From the NCBI GenBank assembly GCA_002342805.1, contig DDQW01000015.1, positions 30,640 through 94,639 of the forward strand: a stretch of DNA of 64,000 nt, given 5' to 3'. Position 1 is the first letter of the stretch; the number at the start of each line of letters is the position of its first letter. The notes below the pieces were generated by a model. It was not told the DNA's origin. It saw only the letters and a list, made by a program, of their open reading frames with translations, and did not search any database. A program made the translations under genes and the position numbers. Origin of the DNA: Clostridiales bacterium UBA2432. GTDB lineage: Bacteria > Bacillota > Clostridia > Lachnospirales > Vallitaleaceae. This document shows, one piece after another, positions 54,116 to 61,593 of the stretch.

Positions 54116-55426
54116 TCATATCTTTCCAATTATGCCATCCTTCAACAAACCCTTTAATTGAACAGGAAAAATTTTTTCTCCAAGTTGTTCAGGACTTTGA
54201 ATATAAACCCGGACATATTCATCGGTATATCCACTCCAATAGCTCTGTCCATCTATGACAAGGCTTTCCTCGATAAGAACGTCTTGCAACTGTCCGATTC
54301 GGCGTTTTAAATAGTCACTCTTTGACTTTTTGGCTACTTCAATAAGTTGGTGACTACGTATGTTTTTTACTTCCCCCGCAACTTGAGGCTTCATTTTTGC
54401 AGCTCTAGTTCCTTGACGTATAGAATACTTGAAAACATGTACATCAGCAAAGCCTATTTTTTGAATAAAGGCAATTGTTTCTTCTGCTTCTTCATCCGTT
54501 TCCATTGGGAAGCCAACAATAACGTCTGTCGTCAATGCAGGATCCTTGTAATATCGGCGGAGCAAGTCGGTTTTTTCAAAATATTCTTGGGATGCATATT
54601 GTCGATTCATTCGCCGGAGCACAGAATCACTGCCACTTTGCATTGATAAATGAAAATGTGGACATACTTTTTTACAATTCACCAACCGTTTAACAAAATC
54701 TTCAGTGATAAGACCAGGTTCTACGGACCCTAAACGTATACGTTTTAGACCTTGAATCCTATCGAGTTGCTCAATTAAATCAATTAAGGTTACTTGCTCA
54801 AGATCTTTGCCGTAAGACCCAATATGAATCCCGGTGAGAACAATCTCTTGATATCCATGGGATACTAAGTCATTGACTTCATCAAGCACAGCTTTTGGGT
54901 GACGAGAGCGTACAATACCTCTCGTATATGGAATAATACAATATGAGCAGTAGCGATCACACCCATCTTGAATTTTTAAGGTTGATCGTGTTTTATTCTG
55001 CTGGGCTTCAATATGCAATTCTTCAAATTCAATATTATGGTGGACATCTTCAATTTCAGGTTCTATCTGATGATCTTGTTGATAAGCTTGGACAAGATCA
55101 ACAAGCTGGTTCTTTTTTGTATTTCCGACAAGTAAATCAATGTAAGGCATATCATGTAATTCGTCATGGCGAATTTGAACATAACATCCAACTGCGATGA
55201 CAATGCCTTCAGGGTTGTTTTTCTTGGCTCTTGAAAGCATCTTTCTAGATTTCTTGTCGGCTATATTTGTGACAGTACATGTATTCACGATGTAAATATC
55301 ATTTTTTTCATCGAATTCACCAATATGATAGCCTGCTTTAATGAATTGTTCGGTCATAGCTTCTGTCTCATATTGGTTAACTTTACAACCGAGTGTATGA
55401 AAAGCAACAGACGGCATAGTTCTCAC
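54116..55426 (-). CDS. mtaB: tRNA (N6-threonylcarbamoyladenosine(37)-C2)-methylthiotransferase MtaB
   Basis: Radical-SAM enzyme converting t6A37 to ms2t6A37 in tRNA. 436 residues: UPF0004 domain with FHTLGCKVNQYETEAM, radical-SAM CX3CX2C motif CDRYCSYC followed by IIPYTRGIVRSR, and C-terminal TRAM. The TLGCKVNQYE start separates MtaB from RimO and MiaB; the RimO paralogue is at 4.6 kb. Confidence 0.95.
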   Translation of the reverse strand: MRTMPSVAFHTLGCKVNQYETEAMTEQFIKAGYHIGEFDEKNDIYIVNTCTVTNIADKKSRKMLSRAKKNNPEGIVIAVGCYVQIRHDELHDMPYIDLLVGNTKKNQLVDLVQAYQQDHQIEPEIEDVHHNIEFEELHIEAQQNKTRSTLKIQDGCDRYCSYCIIPYTRGIVRSRHPKAVLDEVNDLVSHGYQEIVLTGIHIGSYGKDLEQVTLIDLIEQLDRIQGLKRIRLGSVEPGLITEDFVKRLVNCKKVCPHFHLSMQSGSDSVLRRMNRQYASQEYFEKTDLLRRYYKDPALTTDVIVGFPMETDEEAEETIAFIQKIGFADVHVFKYSIRQGTRAAKMKPQVAGEVKNIRSHQLIEVAKKSKSDYLKRRIGQLQDVLIEESLVIDGQSYWSGYTDEYVRVYIQSPEQLGEKIFPVQLKGLLKDGIIGKI

Positions 55427-55482
55427 TTCTTTCTATTCATAATATTAACAATTATGTTTGATTTTAGTAATACATTTGTAAC

Positions 55483-55510
55483 TTGACATTATATTGGGTT
55501 ATGATAGTAT
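55483..55510 (+). promoter_or_regulatory. Promoter of the HPr-like gene
   Basis: Plus strand TTGACA (55483-55488), 16-nt spacer, TAGTAT (55505-55510) with extended TGA, 38 nt before the ATG. Confidence 0.65.
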
Positions 55511-55548
55511 TATTGTATAGTAAAATGATATGTAAAGGAGGCAAGGAA

Positions 55549-55782
55549 ATGACAACTATACAAGTAACTCTTAATTCAATTGATAAAGTCAAAACTTTTG
55601 TCAATTTGGTCAGTCGTTATGATTCGGATTTTGATCTTGTTTCTGGTCGATATGTGATTGATGCCAAATCTATTATGGGTATCTTTAGTTTAGATTTAAG
55701 TAAACCTATTGAATTAAACATCCATGATCAATCGATTGTTGATGAAGTAAAAAGCGCATTAAACGATTTCATTGTTGAATAG
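55549..55782 (+). CDS. HPr-fold protein without the catalytic histidine
   Basis: 77 residues from the ATG at 55549, set by AAAGGAGG; a longer frame to 55483 starts in the promoter. Alignment by eye with HPr: the phospho-histidine loop (HPr NGLHTRPAA) is replaced by NSIDKVKTF, with no His, but the regulatory-serine segment survives (AKSIMGIFSLDL, Ser41). It therefore cannot carry PTS phosphate. The pattern matches Crh-like proteins that act only through the serine. Monocistronic with a terminator. Whether an HPr kinase acts on it is unknown. Confidence 0.85.
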   Translation: MTTIQVTLNSIDKVKTFVNLVSRYDSDFDLVSGRYVIDAKSIMGIFSLDLSKPIELNIHDQSIVDEVKSALNDFIVE

Positions 55783-55801
55783 ATTTAAGGCAAAGAAGAC
55801 T

Positions 55802-55822
55802 AGGGGCATAGCCCCTTTTTTT
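55802..55822 (+). terminator. Terminator of the HPr-like gene
   Basis: GGGGC-ATA-GCCCC stem followed by seven T's on the plus strand, 20 nt after the stop, overlapping the end of thiI on the other strand. Confidence 0.88.
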
Positions 55823-57002
55823 ATTGCCCGGGTTTTATTTTTATTACTTCTGTATCTTCAATGGCTTTTTTTACCATTTCATCTAAATTCTCAAGATGTT
55901 TTTCTGATTTTTCTATTACTTCTAATTTAGGTTTTGTCACCGGGTGTTTCGCAACAAATACGGTACAACAATCTTCATAGGGTAAAATCGATGTTTCATA
56001 TGCATCTATTTTTTCGCTGATATCGATAATTTCTTGTTTGTCAAAACCAATTAAAGGTCTAAATACCGGCATGGTACAAATAGCATTAGTAGCAACCAAG
56101 CTATGTATTGTCTGAGACGCCACTTGACCAATGCTCTCACCTGTAACAAGGGCTAAGGCTTTTAAATGCTTTGCATGTGCTTCAGCAATGGTCATCATAA
56201 CACGTCGCATAATAATCGTTAACTGCTCATGGGGACATTGCTCATAGATGGCAAGCTGTATCTCTGTGAAGGGAACGATATGCAAACGAATAGGACCTGT
56301 TTTACGTGAAATAATCCGTGCCAAATCGATAACTTTTTCTTTTGCCCGTTCACTCGTATAAGGATGTGAATGAAAATAAACTGCATCGATGGCCACACCA
56401 CGTTTTGCAATCATATATCCGGCTACCGGGCTATCAATCCCTCCTGATAGCAAGAGCATTGCCCGACCATTAGAACCTACAGGCATACCACCTAGCCCTT
56501 TAATAGCTTTCGAATAAATATAAGTCCTGTCACGAACTTCAATCCAAATACGTACTTGCGGATGATGTACATCGACTTTCAGGTCCGGATAGGTATCTAA
56601 AAGGTGTGCTCCTATATCTCGACAAATTTCCATAGATGTTACCGGGTAGGATTTAACCGCTCGTCTTGCTTCAACTTTAAATGTAAAGTTTTTTTCAGCA
56701 TATTGTTCTTGAACAAAATCAACAACGCTTGTTTTGATTTCATCGAATTCACCTCGCGGTATAACAACAACCGGACAAATATAAGCGATACCAAATACTT
56801 CTTGTATGGCGGCTAATACTTCATCCTCATCGTAATCTGAATGGGGTTCAACAAAAAAACGGCCTTGTTCTTTTTGTACCTTAAACTCACCTAATCCTTC
56901 GATTCGATGGCGTATTTGATCCATGAGAATATTCTCAAACATAAATCGATTTTTACCTTTTAATGCAATTTCTCCATACTTAATTAAAAATGCTTTTTTC
57001 AT
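55821..57002 (-). CDS. thiI: tRNA 4-thiouridine synthetase ThiI (no rhodanese domain)
   Basis: Sulfur transfer for tRNA s4U8 and possibly thiazole synthesis. 393 residues from the ATG at 57002 (GGAGG upstream). N-terminal ferredoxin-like and THUMP domains (about 1-165), PP-loop LLSGGIDSPVAGYMIAKRG, and YEDCCTVFVAKHP near the end. The rhodanese domain of the E. coli form is absent, as usual in Firmicutes, so sulfur probably comes directly from the adjacent cysteine desulfurase. Confidence 0.95.
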   Translation of the reverse strand: MKKAFLIKYGEIALKGKNRFMFENILMDQIRHRIEGLGEFKVQKEQGRFFVEPHSDYDEDEVLAAIQEVFGIAYICPVVVIPRGEFDEIKTSVVDFVQEQYAEKNFTFKVEARRAVKSYPVTSMEICRDIGAHLLDTYPDLKVDVHHPQVRIWIEVRDRTYIYSKAIKGLGGMPVGSNGRAMLLLSGGIDSPVAGYMIAKRGVAIDAVYFHSHPYTSERAKEKVIDLARIISRKTGPIRLHIVPFTEIQLAIYEQCPHEQLTIIMRRVMMTIAEAHAKHLKALALVTGESIGQVASQTIHSLVATNAICTMPVFRPLIGFDKQEIIDISEKIDAYETSILPYEDCCTVFVAKHPVTKPKLEVIEKSEKHLENLDEMVKKAIEDTEVIKIKPGQ

Positions 57003-57013
57003 GATTTCCTCCA

Positions 57014-58192
57014 TCATTTTTTCACAAAGCGACCGAACACTTTATCATTCTTCTTCAGCGCTGCTATTAAACAATCAATATCTTCTTTGGTCTGACTGTT
57101 TGAGAAACTAATACGAATGGATTTATCACTTTCTTCGTCGGATAATCCAATCGCCTTTAATACATGGGAAACATTCAGTTTTTTTGAGCTACATGCCGAA
57201 CCTGTACTGATTGCGATTCCATCGTCTTCTAAACTATGTAATAGGACTTCCCCTTTTATACTTTTGGATCGAATATTGACAATATATGGGCTTACGATTT
57301 CGTCTTTAAATACTCCGTTCGAATAACGGGAGTTAACATACCAATCCGGTAATTCTTCAATAAGTGTTTTTACAAAATATGCCTTTAAGTCCAAAACATG
57401 TTCATAATGTTCTTCATTGGCTAATACCATTCGCTTTGCTGCTTCATACATGCCAATAATTCCTGCAACATTTTCGGTTCCGGGACGAATTCCCTTTTGT
57501 TGACTTCCACCGTATTGCAGGGGGATTATTTTCACTGAATCTTTGATATAGGCCAATCCGACACCTTTAGGTCCATGAATTTTGTGGGCACTTGCGGAAT
57601 ATAAGTCAACCAAACAGTCTTGCAAATGAATATTAAATTTTGCAAAGCCTTGAACACCATCAACGTGAAACAATGTATTGGGGTTTGCCTCTTTAATGAC
57701 TTTACCAATGGATTTAATATCTTGAATACTTCCGATTTCATTATTCACATGCATAATTGAAACCAATGTTGTATCCGGTCGTATCGCACGGCGAAGACCA
57801 TCCAGGGAAATATGTCCATTATGGTCAACGGGTAATCGTGTCACCTCAAATCCTTCATTTTCAAGAAAAGAAAAGCTTTCTCCCACTGAAGCATGTTCAA
57901 TTTTTGTTGTGATAATATGCTTTCCGCTACGGTGATAGGCTCTTGCCACACCTTGTATACAGAGATTGTTACTTTCTGTCCCGCCAGATGTAAAAATTAA
58001 TGCTTTTTCTTTTATTCCAAGAAACTTTGCTAAGTATGCTCTTGCTTTACTCACTTCTTTTTCTGCGTCCAATCCTTTCCCATGAAGACTTGAAGGATTT
58101 CCAAAATCAATAAGTAGCATGCGTTTCATTGCATCGAATGCTTCAGTACAAATGGGTGTTGTTGCCGCATGATCAAAATATAGGTTCATCAT
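57014..58192 (-). CDS. Cysteine desulfurase (NifS/IscS family), ThiI partner
   Basis: PLP enzyme that takes sulfur from cysteine as a persulfide. 392 residues from the ATG at 58192 (AAGGAAG upstream). N-terminal YFDHAATTP, PLP lysine in SASAHKIHGPKG, and the mobile-loop cysteine in STGSACSSKKLN. It directly precedes thiI (11-nt gap), the NifZ/ThiI arrangement of Firmicutes, so tRNA thiolation is the likely main job. Confidence 0.93.
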   Translation of the reverse strand: MMNLYFDHAATTPICTEAFDAMKRMLLIDFGNPSSLHGKGLDAEKEVSKARAYLAKFLGIKEKALIFTSGGTESNNLCIQGVARAYHRSGKHIITTKIEHASVGESFSFLENEGFEVTRLPVDHNGHISLDGLRRAIRPDTTLVSIMHVNNEIGSIQDIKSIGKVIKEANPNTLFHVDGVQGFAKFNIHLQDCLVDLYSASAHKIHGPKGVGLAYIKDSVKIIPLQYGGSQQKGIRPGTENVAGIIGMYEAAKRMVLANEEHYEHVLDLKAYFVKTLIEELPDWYVNSRYSNGVFKDEIVSPYIVNIRSKSIKGEVLLHSLEDDGIAISTGSACSSKKLNVSHVLKAIGLSDEESDKSIRISFSNSQTKEDIDCLIAALKKNDKVFGRFVKK

Positions 58193-58206
58193 ATTCTTCC
58201 TTCCAT

Positions 58207-58233
58207 AAAAAAAGTAGGCAGTCACCCACCTAC
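58207..58233 (-). terminator. Terminator after cheY
   Basis: GTAGG-loop-CCTAC (58214-58218 with 58229-58233) followed by seven T's on the minus strand, ending 15 nt before the cysteine desulfurase ATG. Confidence 0.75.
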
Positions 58234-58249
58234 ATCCCTATGATCCGTT

Positions 58250-58615
58250 TTATTTATCTAAAACATTTTCAATCGCTTGTAAAACTCGGGCTTTCTGAAA
58301 TGGTTTTACAATAAAATCTTTTGCACCTTTTTTGATTGCATCGACAACCATAGGTTGTTGTCCCATAGCTGAACACATAATAATCTTACTATCAGGGCTT
58401 GATTCAACGATTCCGGGAATTGCTGTAACACCGTCCATTTCAGGCATTGTAATATCTAAAGTAATGATATCCGGTTTGAATTCTTTCGCTTTTGCTATTG
58501 CTTCCTTACCATTACTTGCTTCTGCAATAACTTCATATCCTTCTTCTGTCAGCATTTTCTTTAGTACCGTTCGCATAAAAACCGCATCATCAACGATCAT
58601 AACATTTACTGCCAT
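58250..58615 (-). CDS. cheY: CheY-like response regulator
   Basis: Single receiver domain, 121 residues. Asp9-Asp10 metal pair, phospho-acceptor Asp54 (TLDITMPEMDG), Ser82 and Lys104-Pro105, all present. High similarity to Firmicute CheY (VMIVDDAVFMRTVLKKML). It is alone: no chemotaxis or kinase gene is nearby, and it lies 2 nt after rsmE. Could be a motility regulator or could feed the pilus system; this is speculation. Confidence 0.92.
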   Translation of the reverse strand: MAVNVMIVDDAVFMRTVLKKMLTEEGYEVIAEASNGKEAIAKAKEFKPDIITLDITMPEMDGVTAIPGIVESSPDSKIIMCSAMGQQPMVVDAIKKGAKDFIVKPFQKARVLQAIENVLDK

Positions 58616-58617
58616 AT

Positions 58618-59358
58618 CTAGGCCTCCTCTATTTCATACATCAGCATTGCCATAAAAACCATGCCGGCTGTTTCTGTTCTTAGTATTCGGTTTCCCAAAC
58701 TAATCAGTTCTCCATCATAAGATAACAATTGCTCGATTTCTTCAGGATCAAAACCTCCTTCAGGTCCGATAATAACTGCAATCTTTTTTGCATGATGTAA
58801 TTGTTGAAAGACTTCTTTTGTCCCCATCATACCTCGTGTATTTTCATAAGGGATAATGACCTTATCATAGTCTTCTAGCTCTGTCAATAGCTCACGCCAT
58901 TTAAGCACACCTCTAACCTTGGGAATCATTCCCCGCTTACTTTGTTTGGCTGCCGATTCTGCAATGCCATTCCAACGTTGAACTTTTTTTAGGGCTTTTG
59001 AGGGTTCATATTTTACAATAGAACGTCGCATTTGAACAGATACAATTTCATGAACACCTAGTTCAACACATTTTTGAGTGACTTGTTCCATTTTATCTTG
59101 TTTAGGTGCACCTTGATAAAGAGTTACTTGAATCGGTAACTCACTGATGGATTCATCTACTGATTGTATTTTACACTGAATTGCCTCGTTCGTCAATGCT
59201 TCGATTACGCACCGGTACTCTAGACCTTCACCATCACTGATTATTAATGGCTCTCCAGCCTTTAATCTAAGCACATTCATAATGTGATTGACATCTTGAC
59301 CGGTTATTTGTATATTCTCTTTGGTTATGGCCGATGAATCAACAAAAAAATGATACAT
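58618..59358 (-). CDS. rsmE: 16S rRNA (uracil1498-N3)-methyltransferase RsmE
   Basis: SPOUT-class methyltransferase of 16S rRNA U1498. 246 residues from the ATG at 59358, with AGGAGGAGAGG upstream and the normal start MYHFFVD; the longer frame to 59448 runs into prmA. Motifs GPEGGFDPEEIE and SLGNRILRTETA. It follows prmA with 1 nt between them. Confidence 0.96.
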   Translation of the reverse strand: MYHFFVDSSAITKENIQITGQDVNHIMNVLRLKAGEPLIISDGEGLEYRCVIEALTNEAIQCKIQSVDESISELPIQVTLYQGAPKQDKMEQVTQKCVELGVHEIVSVQMRRSIVKYEPSKALKKVQRWNGIAESAAKQSKRGMIPKVRGVLKWRELLTELEDYDKVIIPYENTRGMMGTKEVFQQLHHAKKIAVIIGPEGGFDPEEIEQLLSYDGELISLGNRILRTETAGMVFMAMLMYEIEEA

Positions 59359-59359
59359 T

Positions 59360-60292
59360 TTACACCTCTCCTCCTGAATCATCACGTGATTTTGAAACGA
59401 TTGCAATCCAACCACCATCGCGTGTGATGTCAAGAATATCAAATCCATGTTCTGTCAAATAAGATACAACAAGCTCTTCTTTTTCTTTAATAATCCCTGA
59501 AGCAATAAAAATTCCTTGATTTTTAAGTATTTTATGGACGTCACCTGTGACGGAAATAATAATCTCCGCGAAAATATTAGCAACGGCAAAATCAACTTTA
59601 GCAGAAACATTTTCTAACAAGTCGCCTTGAATTACCTCTAATTGATCTTCAACGCGATTTGACATAACATTTTCTCTTGCAATTTTACATGCACTGGCAT
59701 CAATATCAATTAATATCCCTTTACCTGCACCAAGTTTTGCCGCAGCAATTCCTAGTATACCGCTACCACATCCAATGTCGACAAAACTATCCTCTGGTTT
59801 GGTGTACTTTTCAATAGCTTTCATACATAAAGAGGTCGTCTCATGGGTTCCCGAACCAAAGGCCATACCAGGATCAATGTCAATAATAATTTCAGCATTT
59901 CGAAAATCCGGCCAGGCATTAATATCTTCCCAAATAGGCTTTACAACCATTCGTTTACTGATTGCAAAGGGTTTATAATATTTCTTCCAATTGTGGGCCC
60001 AATCTTGATCATCGGACATTTTTTGTCTAAAAACATATCCGGGAAAAAGAGTTTGTATCGTACCCATGATTTTCTGCACATCATCTTCTTCCGATAAGTA
60101 GAATCGCACACCCACTTGTTCTTCCATTATATTATCAAATTCTAATGCATCCACATACATTTGCTTTTGTTCATTTTCAGATATATATTCGTCAATAATT
60201 TCTACGCCCTGAATAGGAAAATCATATAGTTGGGCACAAAAAACATCGACATCATCACGAGAAAGACTCGTTTCTATTTCTATATATTTCAT
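59360..60292 (-). CDS. prmA: Ribosomal protein L11 methyltransferase
   Basis: Trimethylates ribosomal protein L11. 310 residues: N-terminal substrate-recognition domain, then Rossmann methyltransferase with DPGMAFGSGTHETTSLC, DIGCGSGILGIAAAKLGA and VANIFAEII. It lies 32 nt after dnaJ, the classical Firmicute dnaK-operon continuation. Its leader is partly in the hairpin around the dnaJ stop. Confidence 0.96.
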   Translation of the reverse strand: MKYIEIETSLSRDDVDVFCAQLYDFPIQGVEIIDEYISENEQKQMYVDALEFDNIMEEQVGVRFYLSEEDDVQKIMGTIQTLFPGYVFRQKMSDDQDWAHNWKKYYKPFAISKRMVVKPIWEDINAWPDFRNAEIIIDIDPGMAFGSGTHETTSLCMKAIEKYTKPEDSFVDIGCGSGILGIAAAKLGAGKGILIDIDASACKIARENVMSNRVEDQLEVIQGDLLENVSAKVDFAVANIFAEIIISVTGDVHKILKNQGIFIASGIIKEKEELVVSYLTEHGFDILDITRDGGWIAIVSKSRDDSGGEV

Positions 60293-60313
60293 AATAGCCC
60301 TTTCGTCTAAGGC

Positions 60314-60342
60314 AAAGACGCATTTTACTCAAATGCGTCTTT
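60314..60342 (-). other. Hairpin with the dnaJ stop codon in its loop
   Basis: Perfect 12-bp stem on the minus strand, AAAGACGCATTT-GAGTA-AAATGCGTCTTT; the dnaJ stop lies at the loop (60325-60327). Only TTT then GCC follow, so it is not a standard terminator. It could attenuate or stabilise mRNA between dnaJ and prmA. Confidence 0.7.
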
Positions 60343-61476
60343 CATTTTGTCAAAAATCCCTTTTTTTTTCTTGTTTGATGTTGTCTCTTCGCCAAAAGCT
60401 TCTGCTAATTCTTCAAAGGCTTCTCTTTGACGTTGGTTAAGTTTTGTCGGTGTTTCGACAATAACATCCACATATTGATCCCCACGTGTTTTGCTGTGAT
60501 TAAGGTATGGAACACCTTTTCCACGAAGTCTAAACCGTGTACCGGTTTGGGTTCCCGGATCAATATTATATTTCACCTTATTATCTAATGTCGGCACTTC
60601 AATCTCAGCGCCTAAAGCTGCTTGTGAAAATGTGATTTTCATTTTATAGTAAATATCGGTTCCATGACGTTCAAACATTGCATGTGGGCGTATATAGATT
60701 GTAAGCAAAATATCGCCTCGTGGTCCGCCATTTTCACCAGGTTCACCTTTGCCCTTAAGGCGAATAGTTTGTCCGTTATCTATACCTGCCGGTATACTCA
60801 CAGAGATTTTTTTACGTTTTTTCACATATCCTGCACCTGCACAGGCCTCACATTTTTCTTTGATAATCTTCCCGCTTCCTTGACACGTCGGGCATGTTCG
60901 TACACTCGAGACTGTTCCTAAAATCGTTTGCTGATTATAACGCACTTGTCCTGCGCCACCACACTGGGAACAGGTCTCTGCATGTGTGCCTTCTTTGGCA
61001 CCACTACCATGACACACTTCACATTCATCAGAAACCGTTATGTTTAATTCTTTTTCGGATCCAAATACTGCTTCTTCAAAATCCAGTTCAATAGAAGCAC
61101 GTAAGGATGCCCCTTTTCTTGGGCCGTTACTTGAGGAACGACGTCCACCACCGCCACCGAAAAAGTCTCCGAAAATGTCTCCAAACATATCACCCATGTC
61201 ACCAAAGTCAAATCCACCGGAAAATCCACCATGTCCCGGACCGCCTTGACTAAAAGCCGCATGTCCAAACTGATCATATTGTTGACGTTTGCTAGCATCA
61301 CTAAGAACTTCATATGCTTCAGTTGCTTCTCTAAATTTATGGGCTGCAGAATCATCCTCCGGATTAATGTCTGGATGGTATTTCTTTGCTACTTTTCGAT
61401 ATGCCTTTTTTATATCTGAATCTGTTGCATCTTTTGATACACCAAGGACTTCATAATAATCACGTTGTTCAGCCAT
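60325..61476 (-). CDS. dnaJ: Chaperone protein DnaJ
   Basis: Hsp40 co-chaperone that loads substrates onto DnaK. 383 residues: J domain with HPD in KYHPDINPED, a Gly/Phe-rich stretch (about 75-115), four zinc-binding CxxCxGxG repeats (CEVCHGSG, CSQCGGAG, CPTCQGSG, CEACAGAG), then the C-terminal substrate domains. The ATG has AGGCGGTG upstream. It follows dnaK by 117 nt containing a hairpin. Confidence 0.98.
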   Translation of the reverse strand: MAEQRDYYEVLGVSKDATDSDIKKAYRKVAKKYHPDINPEDDSAAHKFREATEAYEVLSDASKRQQYDQFGHAAFSQGGPGHGGFSGGFDFGDMGDMFGDIFGDFFGGGGGRRSSSNGPRKGASLRASIELDFEEAVFGSEKELNITVSDECEVCHGSGAKEGTHAETCSQCGGAGQVRYNQQTILGTVSSVRTCPTCQGSGKIIKEKCEACAGAGYVKKRKKISVSIPAGIDNGQTIRLKGKGEPGENGGPRGDILLTIYIRPHAMFERHGTDIYYKMKITFSQAALGAEIEVPTLDNKVKYNIDPGTQTGTRFRLRGKGVPYLNHSKTRGDQYVDVIVETPTKLNQRQREAFEELAEAFGEETTSNKKKKGIFDKMKDAFE

Positions 61477-61522
61477 AATTCACCGCCTATTTCTTTTATT
61501 GCGAAGACCTATTCATGGTACA

Positions 61523-61551
61523 AGGAAAGGAGTCCAATCGGCCCCTTTCCT
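61523..61551 (-). other. dnaK-dnaJ intergenic hairpin
   Basis: 8-bp stem AGGAAAGG/CCTTTCCT (61523-61530 with 61544-61551) with a 13-nt loop, without a T-run. Candidate attenuator or mRNA-stability element that makes dnaK more abundant than dnaJ. Confidence 0.5.
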
Positions 61552-61593
61552 CAATATGTTATGTCTTCTTATTCATAGATTACGTCTTATATA

